Assembly: GCA_944325315.1 (NCBI GenBank)
Contig: CALVAA010000002.1
Span: 59,016 to 123,015 of the forward strand
Reading direction: 5' to 3'
Length of the DNA: 64,000 bases
DNA from: Candidatus Gastranaerophilales bacterium
GTDB lineage: Bacteria > Cyanobacteriota > Vampirovibrionia > Gastranaerophilales > Gastranaerophilaceae
The notes below the pieces were generated by a model. It ran no database searches and was not told the DNA's origin. It was given only the letters and a program-made list of their open reading frames with translations. Shown here piece by piece: positions 55,419 through 63,232 of this stretch. The position numbers and the translations under genes are program-made. Within the stretch, counting starts at the first letter, position 1. The number at the start of each line of letters is the position of its first letter.

Positions 55419-55889
55419 ATGAAAAAAATTTTAACTTTAGCACTGTGTCTTACAATTGCATCATTCTCTTTTGCATATGCAAATGAGAACCCGCACAAAA
55501 CAGACCAAAAAAGACCAACAAACGAAAGATTTAAAAAAGAAAGACAAAATTTTAACTATCAAAACCGTAACAACAAAAAGCAAATAAAAGAACGCTACAG
55601 TAAAGACAGACAAGAACAAAACTTTAAACAAAACCATAAAAACAGCTACAACAGAGAAAAACAAAGATACAACAAATATCAAAACCATAAAAACAGCTAC
55701 AACAGCGAAAAACAAAGATACAACAAATATCAAAACCATAAAAACAGCTACAGTAAAAACAGACATGACCAAAATTTAAAAAGAAATCCAAAAGGAAAAA
55801 TAACCGGTCAGGATAAATTTAAACATAAAGTAAAAAATAACAAAAAAACAGCCAAAAAAGCAAAACACAATAAAAACAAAAAAAGATAA
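55419..55889 (+). CDS. Exported strongly basic repeat protein
   Basis: A 156-residue protein with a signal peptide (residues 1-21, ending FAYA) from the ATG at 55419, which has AGAAGGA upstream; nine more codons are open further upstream. The mature chain is almost entirely Lys, Asn, Arg, Gln and Tyr. It contains tandem 17-residue units (YNKYQNHKNSYNSEKQR pattern, about 2.3 copies, 51-bp DNA period), and its charge is very positive. A disordered cationic periplasmic or surface protein, perhaps binding polyanions such as LPS or DNA, is inference. It has its own terminator. Confidence 0.68.
   Translation: MKKILTLALCLTIASFSFAYANENPHKTDQKRPTNERFKKERQNFNYQNRNNKKQIKERYSKDRQEQNFKQNHKNSYNREKQRYNKYQNHKNSYNSEKQRYNKYQNHKNSYSKNRHDQNLKRNPKGKITGQDKFKHKVKNNKKTAKKAKHNKNKKR
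55629..55770 (+). repeat. 51-bp tandem repeat in the basic exported protein gene
   Basis: CAAAACCATAAAAACAGCTA recurs at 55629, 55680 and 55731, a period of 51 bases (17 codons). The first two units differ by very few bases; the third is partial. Confidence 0.85.
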
Positions 55890-55922
55890 ATAATAAGGAG
55901 ACAATTGTCTCCTTATTATTTA
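55889..55922. terminator. Bidirectional terminator between the basic protein gene and ilvN
   Basis: A perfect 14-bp stem (55889-55902 with 55907-55920, core AAGGAGAC) has loop AATT and AT-rich flanks, between convergent genes. Confidence 0.85.
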
Positions 55923-55940
55923 AAATCATTCAAATTTAAT

Positions 55941-56474
55941 CTAAAGAACAGCTTTTAAACTTTCTTCTCTTTGTTTTTTAAAATTTGAAAATTGATTTCC
56001 TTTAGTTATAGCAACTTTTCCTGATCTTACAAATTCTTTTATTCCAAAAGGACGGATTAATTCTGCAAAAGTTTGAACTTTTTTTTCATCACCATCAATT
56101 TTAACAGTATAAACCTTTTCATTTACATCCATTATAGTTGCATTAGCTTGAGAAACAATATTTAAAAACTCTGCTCTGTTTTCATCACTCACATAAACCT
56201 TGATAAGCCCTATTTCATACTCAATAGCTTCTCCAATAGAAAGGTTTGCTACTTTGATAACAGGGATGAGTCTGTTTAATTGTTTGCAGATTTGCTCAAT
56301 TACATCCTCGTCTGCAGGCGTCACAATTGTAACCCTGGAATAGATACTGTCTAAAGTAGGTGCAACCGTTAAACTTTCAATATTATAGCCTCTGCCTGAA
56401 AAAAGGTCTACGATTCTTGATAAAACCCCTACTTCATTAGATACCAATACAGAAACAGTATGATTTATAGTCAT
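55941..56474 (-). CDS. ilvN: Acetolactate synthase small (regulatory) subunit
   Basis: Regulatory subunit for the first common step of branched-chain amino acid synthesis. The 177 residues have an N-terminal ACT domain (HTVSVLVSNEVGVLSRIVDLFSGRGYNIES), which gives valine feedback, and a second ACT-like domain. GGGAGGAG seven bases before the ATG at 56474 decides the start; 15 further codons are open upstream but overlap ilvB. It begins one base after the ilvB stop, so the two are coupled. Confidence 0.95.
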   Translation of the reverse strand: MTINHTVSVLVSNEVGVLSRIVDLFSGRGYNIESLTVAPTLDSIYSRVTIVTPADEDVIEQICKQLNRLIPVIKVANLSIGEAIEYEIGLIKVYVSDENRAEFLNIVSQANATIMDVNEKVYTVKIDGDEKKVQTFAELIRPFGIKEFVRSGKVAITKGNQFSNFKKQREESLKAVL

Positions 56475-56475
56475 T

Positions 56476-58185
56476 TTAACACTCCTCCCTTGAAAGCAGC
56501 ACTTTATCAATCGGTTCACCCGCTAAAACCCATGGATAAACCATTTCAAAGTTTTCGCAAACAAAATCAATCATGCTTGGTCCTTCAAATTCAATCGCAC
56601 GTTTAAGTGCAGGAATAATTTCTTCTTCCTTCTCAACCCTGATTCCCAATGCACCATAACTTTCCGCTAATTTTACAAAATCCGGAGATGAAATTTTAGT
56701 CTGTGAATAGTGTTTATTGTATATCTTTTCTTGCCATTGACGGACCATTCCGAGGTAACCGTTGTTGATTATACAATTTATAACCTTAAACTTATAATCT
56801 ACACAGCTCATTAATTCCTGAATATTCATTTGTATTGAGCCGTCTCCTGCAATATTTATAATATATTTGCTCTTTTTTGCAACACACGCACCCATTGCAG
56901 CAGGGAATCCAAAACCCATAGTGCCCAACCCGCCGGATGTTATAAACTTTCTTGGTTGATTAAATTTAAAATTCTGAGCCGTCCACATCTGGTGTTGACC
57001 CACTTCTGTAGTTACTATGGGTTCATCTTTCTTTGTATAATCATAAATTGCATTCAAAACGGTTAATGCGCTCAGTTTTTCCGAGGTTTTTTGAGGTATT
57101 GCAACTTTATTTTTCCATTCAAAAATATCTTTAAACCACTTATCTTTTAGCTCGGTATCAATTTTATGACGGGATTTTGACAATTCATGGAGCATGGTTT
57201 GCAAAATATTTTTAACATCACCTACAATTGGAATTGTTGCTTTAACATTTTTTGAAATAGAACAAGGGTCAATATCAATATGGATTACTTGCGCATCCCT
57301 GGCGAATTTTTTCAGACAGCCTGTTATTCTGTCTGAAAACCTTGTACCTATTGCAAATATAACATCTGCGTTTGACACCGTTAAATTAGCACAATAATTT
57401 CCATGCATACCCATCATTCCAAGACTCGTTTCAAGGTTATCCGGATAAGTGCCTGCTCCCATTAATGTATGTACAACAGGAATATGAAGCTTTACTGCAA
57501 GCTCCTTTAATTCCCTGTGAGCATCCGAAGCCACAACACCGCCGCCTGAAATAATTACCGGTCTTTTTGCTTCAAATAAAACATTTAGCGCTTTTTGAAT
57601 TTGAAGATGATGCCCTTTATAGGTCGGATTATAGCCAACAAGTTCAACATTTTTAGGATAATCAAAGGTATATTTGCCGTTAAACACATCAACCGGAATG
57701 TCAATCACAACAGGGCCTTTTTTACCTGTTGAAGCAATGTAGAAAGCTTCTTTTACAACTCTTGCCAAATCTTTTACATCTTTTACAAGGTAATTGTGTT
57801 TACAGCAAGAACGGGTAATACCAACAATATCAGCCTCTTGAAAAGCATCCCCGCCTATTAATTTTGAATTTACCTGACCGGTTATTAATATCAAAGGAGT
57901 ACCGTCATAATAAGCATTAGCAAGCCCGGTTATTGTATTACAAGCGCCGGGTCCCGAAGTTACTATTGCAACACCGACTTTACCTGAAACTCTTGCATAA
58001 CCTTCTGCTGCGTGAACTGCCGCTTGCTCATGGCGGACAAGATAATGTTTAATATCATTTTGCATATACAAAGCATCATATAAAGGTAGGACGACTCCGC
58101 CGGGGTATCCGAATACTTCTTCAACACCTTCTTTTAATAAAGATTTAAGCAGAATTTCAGCACCACTATACATTACTTTGTTCAT
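56476..58185 (-). CDS. ilvB: Acetolactate synthase large (catalytic) subunit
   Basis: TPP- and FAD-dependent enzyme that joins two pyruvates to acetolactate, or pyruvate with 2-oxobutyrate. The 569 residues show EEVFGYPGGVVLPLYD, YLVRHEQAAVHAAEGYARVSG (catalytic Glu near residue 52), GGGVVASDA in the central domain, and the TPP motif GDGSIQMNIQEL followed by NCIINNGYLG near 455-480. AAAGGCGG precedes the ATG. It forms an ilvB-ilvN operon divergent from ruvA; the other branched-chain genes are not nearby. Confidence 0.96.
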   Translation of the reverse strand: MNKVMYSGAEILLKSLLKEGVEEVFGYPGGVVLPLYDALYMQNDIKHYLVRHEQAAVHAAEGYARVSGKVGVAIVTSGPGACNTITGLANAYYDGTPLILITGQVNSKLIGGDAFQEADIVGITRSCCKHNYLVKDVKDLARVVKEAFYIASTGKKGPVVIDIPVDVFNGKYTFDYPKNVELVGYNPTYKGHHLQIQKALNVLFEAKRPVIISGGGVVASDAHRELKELAVKLHIPVVHTLMGAGTYPDNLETSLGMMGMHGNYCANLTVSNADVIFAIGTRFSDRITGCLKKFARDAQVIHIDIDPCSISKNVKATIPIVGDVKNILQTMLHELSKSRHKIDTELKDKWFKDIFEWKNKVAIPQKTSEKLSALTVLNAIYDYTKKDEPIVTTEVGQHQMWTAQNFKFNQPRKFITSGGLGTMGFGFPAAMGACVAKKSKYIINIAGDGSIQMNIQELMSCVDYKFKVINCIINNGYLGMVRQWQEKIYNKHYSQTKISSPDFVKLAESYGALGIRVEKEEEIIPALKRAIEFEGPSMIDFVCENFEMVYPWVLAGEPIDKVLLSREEC

Positions 58186-58323
58186 ATCCGCCTTTCTAAC
58201 TTAAAAATGTATACTATATAATTATAACAACAAAAAAAATTGTTAAACTAAAATGTAAAATTTTCTCAACATTTTTAAAATAAATTACATTGTTAATTTA
58301 TAATTGATTATGGAGTTAATAAA

Positions 58324-58935
58324 ATGTTTGATTACATAAAAGGTACACTAACCGATAAGAATTATCCTTATTGTACGGTTGAAGCCAATTCAATCGGTTA
58401 TTTACTTTTTGTAAATCAAAGAACCATAGAAACAATAGGACAGATAAATTCAGAAATTAAAGTGTATACAAAATTAATCCACAAAGAAGATTCTATGACC
58501 TTGTGCGGGTTTAAAAATAAGCAAGACAGAATCATATTTGATATTTTGACTGCAGTTTCGGGTGTGGGTTTAAAAGCCGCCTATGCACTTTTGGACGAAT
58601 TTGAAACAAATGAATTAACATGCGCTATAGTAAACGAAGATGCAAAAGCAATTGCAAGAACAAAAGGAATTGGGCTTAAAATGGCACAAAAAATTGTTCT
58701 TGAAATTAAAGATAAACTGTTAAAAACTCAAACTTCGGCAAACTTGATAAAGGCAAAAGCAAACGATTCCAAGATTGATACTGCAACCATTGAACAGGCA
58801 AAAGTTGTTCTGGAATCACTGGGATACAGTCAAAGTGAATATACAAACGCTATAGAAACCGCCTTAAAGGAACTTAAAAAAGACGATGCACAAGAACTGG
58901 TAAAAGAAGCGCTTAAAATATTATCAATTTTTTAA
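58324..58935 (+). CDS. ruvA: Holliday junction branch-migration protein RuvA
   Basis: Binds four-way junctions and recruits RuvB. The 203 residues have an N-terminal OB domain (MFDYIKGTLTDKNYPYCTVE), two helix-hairpin-helix motifs (VSGVGLKAAYALL near 79 and TKGIGLKMAQKIVLEIKDK near 114) and the C-terminal RuvB-binding domain (VLESLGYSQSEYTNAIE). ruvB and ruvC are not adjacent. glgA follows 19 bases later on the same strand. Confidence 0.95.
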   Translation: MFDYIKGTLTDKNYPYCTVEANSIGYLLFVNQRTIETIGQINSEIKVYTKLIHKEDSMTLCGFKNKQDRIIFDILTAVSGVGLKAAYALLDEFETNELTCAIVNEDAKAIARTKGIGLKMAQKIVLEIKDKLLKTQTSANLIKAKANDSKIDTATIEQAKVVLESLGYSQSEYTNAIETALKELKKDDAQELVKEALKILSIF

Positions 58936-58954
58936 AAATACAAGGATAGAATAA

Positions 58955-60406
58955 ATGAAAACAAAAGATAAAAATCAAAAAGAACTAAAAGTATTGTTCG
59001 CCTCGGCTGAAGTTGCGCCTTTTTCAAAAGTAGGAGGTCTGGCTGATGTTGTAGGACAACTCCCTGTGTATCTGGACAAACAAGGGGTTGAATGCGCAGT
59101 TTTTACTCCATTATATGGCTGTGTTGATCAGGAAAAATACAAAATTAAAGAAATCGAAAATTCAGAACTAAAAATTTCAATGGGACACAGTGAGCACATT
59201 TTCAAACTCAAAATGTGTGAAATTCCAAAAACAAACGTTAAAATATTTTTTATAGACAACCCAAAATATTTTTCCTGCTTCAATGTTGTTTATCCGAAGT
59301 GGTGTGATGAAATATATGAAATGCAAAGATATATTTCGTTTTCTCTTGCAACATTAGAATATGCAAAACTTTTAAATTTTAAACCGGACATCATCCACTC
59401 AAACGACTGGCATACTGCAATGATACCTGTATATTTAAAATCCAATTATAAATATGACGAATTTTACAAAGACACAAAATCTGTTTTTACAATACACAAT
59501 CTTGCCTATCAGGGCTCTTGCGATAAATCCGTTATAGATTTTGCAAATATGCGCTGGGATAACGTTTATGTTGACAATTGTATAGAACACTACGGAAAAG
59601 TAAATTGGCTAAAAGGTGCGCTGTATTGTGCAGATAAAATTACAACGGTTTCACCGAGATACGCTCAAGAAATCCTGACATCGGATTTCGGAGAAGGAAT
59701 GGACTATACCCTCAGAGGACAAACCTATAAACTGTGTGGTATATTAAACGGAACAAACTACGACAAAAAAACTTTTAATACAAAAGAAAAACCAAATTTC
59801 AAAGAAGAAATTCAAAAAGCTTTCGGACTTCCGGTTAACCCTAATCGTCCTTTAATAGCTATGATATCAAGATTAGTTTATCAAAAAGGACTTGATCTTG
59901 TTGACTTTTGTAAATTTGATTTAATGAATCAGCCTGCAGATTTTGTATTTCTTGGAACAGGCGAAGACGGTTATCAAAATATGCTGATTTGGGCATCGAA
60001 TAACTCGCCTAATATCAGAGCTTGGATTGATTTTAAGCCTGAATTATCGGAAAAAATATACAAAGCATCGGATATCTTTTTGATGCCAAGTTTGTTTGAG
60101 CCTTGCGGAATATCTCAAATGATAGCAATGAAATACGGCTCTGTTCCTGTTGTAAGGGCAACAGGCGGCCTGGATGATACAGTTATTGCTTATCCCAATA
60201 AAGATGCTACAGGATTTAAATTTTTAGGATACGATGCGCAATCTATGTTAAATGAGATTAAAAATGCAATTTGGACATATTATGACAGAAAAGAGGACTT
60301 TAAAAATATCATTAAAAACTGCATAAACACAAGATTCTCCTGGGAAACTTCAGCTCAAAAATACAAGTTCTTGTACCTTGACGCATTGGGAAGAAAAAAT
60401 TTTTAA
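58955..60406 (+). CDS. glgA: Glycogen synthase (ADP-glucose type)
   Basis: GT5 family retaining glucosyltransferase that extends glycogen from ADP-glucose. The 483 residues start with FASAEVAPFSKVGGLADVVGQLP, the ADP-glucose binding KxGGL loop. HSNDWHTA, GTNYDKKTF, ISRLVYQKGLDLVD and the C-terminal MPSLFEPCGISQMIAMKYGSVPVVRATGGLDDTV (with conserved Glu and the GGL) complete the GT-B fold. It indicates carbohydrate storage. No other glg gene is nearby, and it lies 19 bases after ruvA. Confidence 0.95.
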   Translation: MKTKDKNQKELKVLFASAEVAPFSKVGGLADVVGQLPVYLDKQGVECAVFTPLYGCVDQEKYKIKEIENSELKISMGHSEHIFKLKMCEIPKTNVKIFFIDNPKYFSCFNVVYPKWCDEIYEMQRYISFSLATLEYAKLLNFKPDIIHSNDWHTAMIPVYLKSNYKYDEFYKDTKSVFTIHNLAYQGSCDKSVIDFANMRWDNVYVDNCIEHYGKVNWLKGALYCADKITTVSPRYAQEILTSDFGEGMDYTLRGQTYKLCGILNGTNYDKKTFNTKEKPNFKEEIQKAFGLPVNPNRPLIAMISRLVYQKGLDLVDFCKFDLMNQPADFVFLGTGEDGYQNMLIWASNNSPNIRAWIDFKPELSEKIYKASDIFLMPSLFEPCGISQMIAMKYGSVPVVRATGGLDDTVIAYPNKDATGFKFLGYDAQSMLNEIKNAIWTYYDRKEDFKNIIKNCINTRFSWETSAQKYKFLYLDALGRKNF

Positions 60407-60407
60407 T

Positions 60408-60433
60408 TAAAAAAATCCCTCAAAAAAGAGGGA
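60408..60433 (-). terminator. Terminator-like hairpin after the HTH gene / glgA
   Basis: TCCCTC (60416-60421) pairs with GAGGGA (60428-60433) around a six-A loop. On the minus strand it is followed by a run of Ts (60415-60408), so it would end the minus-strand HTH gene; on the plus strand the tail is poor. Confidence 0.6.
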
Positions 60434-60467
60434 AATCGAATAAGTAGAGAGTTAATAAGTAAAAATT

Positions 60468-60851
60468 TTATTCCAAAAGAAGTTTTTCAGCTTGAGAAAG
60501 ATAAAATTCCATAGCTTTTGAATCATGCTTACTTGCTACGATTTGAGCTATGGAATTTTTTAATTTACAATTTCTCTTCTCAAGCATTTCAATTTTCTCC
60601 TTTGCTTTTAGAATTATTGCCCTGTTTTTCTTAACAATTTCCTTTGAAAAAACCATAATAAACCCGAGACGGTTTTTTACTTTGTATTTGTTAAAAAGCT
60701 GACATATCTTATATGAAACGCCGGACTTTGAACAGTTTAACCTTTTTGCTATTTGCTCGTTTGTAAGACCCAAAAAAATATATTTAATCAACAATACTTT
60801 TTCTTTTAACAGCTCATTATCAATAGTTTTCTGCATTTTTCTTAATTCCAT
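60468..60851 (-). CDS. LuxR-type HTH transcriptional regulator (short)
   Basis: A 127-residue protein with a GerE/LuxR DNA-binding domain near the N-terminus (about 17-65: LIKYIFLGLTNEQIAKRLNCSKSGVSYKI, then NKYKVKNRLGFI). A basic coiled-coil-like helix (KKNRAIILKAKEKIEMLEKR) follows. There is no receiver or ligand domain, so it is a single-domain regulator. The start is the ATG at 60851; a TTG lies one codon upstream. It is divergent from an XRE regulator across about 120 bases, so both may be controlled from there. Confidence 0.82.
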   Translation of the reverse strand: MELRKMQKTIDNELLKEKVLLIKYIFLGLTNEQIAKRLNCSKSGVSYKICQLFNKYKVKNRLGFIMVFSKEIVKKNRAIILKAKEKIEMLEKRNCKLKNSIAQIVASKHDSKAMEFYLSQAEKLLLE

Positions 60852-60970
60852 CAAAAAAAAGTTGTAAAGTTTCGATTTATTGTGTTATAATAACATTGAC
60901 TTATATGTAAATAAGAATACATTAATAATTTACATTTGTCAAGTATTGGTTTATTAATTTTAGGTTAACT

Positions 60971-61267
60971 ATGAAAAACATTGGAAAAAGAGTAAAACAA
61001 ATCAGAGAACTGCTCAAGATTTCACAAGAAACTTTGGCAAACGAATTAGGTATTACAAAACAAGCAATATCCAACATTGAACATTCAAAATGTTATCCGA
61101 ATATTGCCCTCTTGCACAAACTATACACTGATTACGGTGTAAATATAAACTATATCATAACAGGCAGAGGTGATATATATGTTGATAACAACAGTTCAAA
61201 ACAAAGCTTAAAAAAATCTCTGCTTAAAGAAGTTGAGCACTTTCTTGATTCAAGAGGAATAAAATAA
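60971..61267 (+). CDS. XRE-family HTH regulator
   Basis: A 98-residue DNA-binding protein with the Cro/C1-type helix-turn-helix in residues 4-57 (GKRVKQIRELLKISQETLAN, then ITKQAISNIEHSKCYPNI). A short tail ending in a helix follows (LKKSLLKEVEHFLDSRG). It resembles phage-type repressors, but nothing phage-like surrounds it. The stop is 107 bases before the first acidic repeat protein gene on the same strand, so it may regulate that locus. No strong ribosome binding site is visible before the ATG. Confidence 0.85.
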   Translation: MKNIGKRVKQIRELLKISQETLANELGITKQAISNIEHSKCYPNIALLHKLYTDYGVNINYIITGRGDIYVDNNSSKQSLKKSLLKEVEHFLDSRGIK

Positions 61268-61374
61268 TTTTTAAGTTTTGTAAATTTTTTTAAAAGCAAA
61301 ATTAAAAAACCTAAAGAATTTTTCAATAACTCCGTATTCACTAAATAAATGCGAAACTGATAAGGAGTAGAAAA

Positions 61375-63222
61375 ATGTCTGATGGTGTAAATTTTATTGA
61401 CAATTTTAAAAATAAAATATTCAATTTTACCCAAACCCCGATGACAAGTTTAATCGGTAATGATGCTGCGAACGAAAATATTTTCTCTCAAGCATCAGTG
61501 CCCACGCCAACGGCATCACAACCGGTGACTTTTGATGCTTTTGCTTCGGGGCTGGAACAATACAATATCAATCAAAGCGATGCTCAAACCATATATAATA
61601 TTTTAAACATTGATAGCAGTGATGAAATAGACGAGAGCGAATATAATCTTGCACTGAAAATATTCGGAAAAGACACAGATAACGACGGAATAAATGATAC
61701 TCTTAGCGCAATGTCAGTGACGCACAATGCGGTTGATTATGCATCAGGAGCAAATAAAGAAGAAAAACAAAAAGAAATCGATGATGCAATACAAGAATAT
61801 ATCGATAATGCAAAACTCGATTCCGATGCGGTTGAAAATACAGAAGATGAAGATAAAGTAACAGACGGCCTGTATGCAAGGGATGAAAGCGAAGCAGAAA
61901 CAGAAGAAAAACTAAGTTATAATGCAATACCGTTTGATATAAACGAAAAGACCGGAGGGGAAACCGAAGCGCTGGATTTAAGTAAAGTTACACGTCTAAT
62001 TGATACCGGAAACAGCGTTCCTATAGAAACATCGAATCAATCAGAAGATAGCAAACAGACCGAAACAAGCGAAAACAAAATATCAGAAGATGCAACCGGG
62101 AAAACCGAAGAATCCGAAAGCGAAAAAGCTAGCGAAAATCAGGAAGAAAGCAGCGAAACAAACAATGCTTCAACCACGTCTAATGATGGAAGCACAGCTG
62201 ACAGTGAAAAAAGCGATCTTCAATCTGCAATAGAAGCTCTTAGTGCCGGGGTAGCTACAGAAGAACAAAAAGTGCTTTTAGAAGGAATGGGAATAACCGA
62301 AGGAAATATTGAATCATCAATAGAAGAAGCAAATAACACTGCGCAACAAAGCACCGAAGACAAAGAACAAACAGTAACAGAAGGATTGCATCAAGCCGAC
62401 AGCGAAGGAAATTCTGAAACAAACGACAATCAAAACGAACAAGACTTCTTAAATTCAATGATACACGCATATGAAAATGGAGAAATTGGCGAAGAAGAAG
62501 TAGCACAAATGCTTGAAGGGTACGATATTAATCCGGAAGATATTTATACTGCAGCCGGAAATGAAGCTGTATCCAATAGCACACAAAATAATCAAACCGA
62601 AGGAAATGTAACAGAAGGATTGCATCAAGCCGACAGCGAAGGAAATTCTGAAACAAACGACAATCAAAACGAACAAGACTTCTTAAATTCAATGATACAC
62701 GCATATGAAAATGGAGAAATTGGCGAAGAAGAAGTAGCACAAATGCTTGAAGGGTACGATATTAATCCGGAAGATATTTATACTGCAGCCGGAAATGAAG
62801 CTGTATCCAATGGCACACAAAATAATCAAACCGAAGGAAATGTAACAGAAGGATTGCATCAAGCCGACAGCGAAGAAGCTGTAAGCGAAGATGGTACGGA
62901 AGTTAATAACAGCAATCAAGATAATTCAGACACATTCTTAAGCCAAATTGCGGCAAATAATCCTAAAATTCAACAGGATGAAAACGGATACTACTTTGAA
63001 GTTGAAAGCTGGAATTCGGACGGTACAGACAGTTTGGATTGCGTATCAAGAATTTTGAGAAATGTATATGGAATTGAATACACAGGCGAAGGTGAAAGCC
63101 AAAAAGTATATGAAGCTTTGGCTCAAGCAAATCCGGGAGCATTTGAAGCCGGAAATCCGGATATGGTATATCAAGGAGCAAGAGTAAATTTAATAGATAT
63201 ATCAGACATACTTAAAGAATAG
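61375..63222 (+). CDS. Large acidic repeat protein with EF-hand-like N-terminal module and LysM-like C-terminus
   Basis: A 615-residue, very acidic protein with no signal peptide or membrane segment. AAGGAG before the ATG is strong. The N-terminal module (about 45-125) has NINQSDAQTIYNILNIDSSD and a calcium-loop-like DTDNDGINDT. A Glu/Ser/Thr/Asn low-complexity stretch follows (about 150-280), then a helical unit (SDLQSAIEALSAGVATEEQ, about 285-320). Two almost identical 78-residue repeats come next (about 334-489), and a C-terminal domain ends NPDMVYQGARVNLIDI, which resembles the end of a LysM or FimV-type module. The next gene starts 10 bases later and is a paralogue. Function unknown; not recognised as a named family. 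Confidence 0.72.
   Translation: MSDGVNFIDNFKNKIFNFTQTPMTSLIGNDAANENIFSQASVPTPTASQPVTFDAFASGLEQYNINQSDAQTIYNILNIDSSDEIDESEYNLALKIFGKDTDNDGINDTLSAMSVTHNAVDYASGANKEEKQKEIDDAIQEYIDNAKLDSDAVENTEDEDKVTDGLYARDESEAETEEKLSYNAIPFDINEKTGGETEALDLSKVTRLIDTGNSVPIETSNQSEDSKQTETSENKISEDATGKTEESESEKASENQEESSETNNASTTSNDGSTADSEKSDLQSAIEALSAGVATEEQKVLLEGMGITEGNIESSIEEANNTAQQSTEDKEQTVTEGLHQADSEGNSETNDNQNEQDFLNSMIHAYENGEIGEEEVAQMLEGYDINPEDIYTAAGNEAVSNSTQNNQTEGNVTEGLHQADSEGNSETNDNQNEQDFLNSMIHAYENGEIGEEEVAQMLEGYDINPEDIYTAAGNEAVSNGTQNNQTEGNVTEGLHQADSEEAVSEDGTEVNNSNQDNSDTFLSQIAANNPKIQQDENGYYFEVESWNSDGTDSLDCVSRILRNVYGIEYTGEGESQKVYEALAQANPGAFEAGNPDMVYQGARVNLIDISDILKE
62374..62875 (+). repeat. 234-bp tandem duplication (2 full copies plus start of a third)
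   Basis: Copies begin at 62374, 62608 and 62842, a period of exactly 234 bases (78 codons). The first two copies appear identical except around the AGC/GGC codon near 62579/62813 and the junction codons. The third copy breaks off after about 34 bases. It is in frame and encodes TEGLHQADSEGNSETNDNQN, then EQDFLNSMIHAYENGEIGEE and further residues. Confidence 0.9.
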
Positions 63223-63232
63223 AAGGCAAAAA

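Noticed and set aside
55461..55772. Antisense frame opposite the basic exported protein, rich in valine and phenylalanine
   Set aside because: It is the complement of a Lys/Asn repeat region; no ribosome binding site, and the sense frame has a signal peptide and a strong start.
60971..61267. Prophage remnant suggested by the C1-like regulator
   Set aside because: No integrase, terminase, structural or lysis genes and no att-like repeats are visible nearby.
62374..62875. Possible CRISPR-like array
   Set aside because: The repeats are 234 bp, in frame and adjoining without unique spacers; they are coding tandem repeats.
61703..62919. Several antisense open frames across the acidic repeat protein gene
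   Set aside because: They mirror the repeated DNA of the plus-strand gene, lack ribosome binding sites and have low-complexity Leu/Arg/Phe composition typical of shadows.
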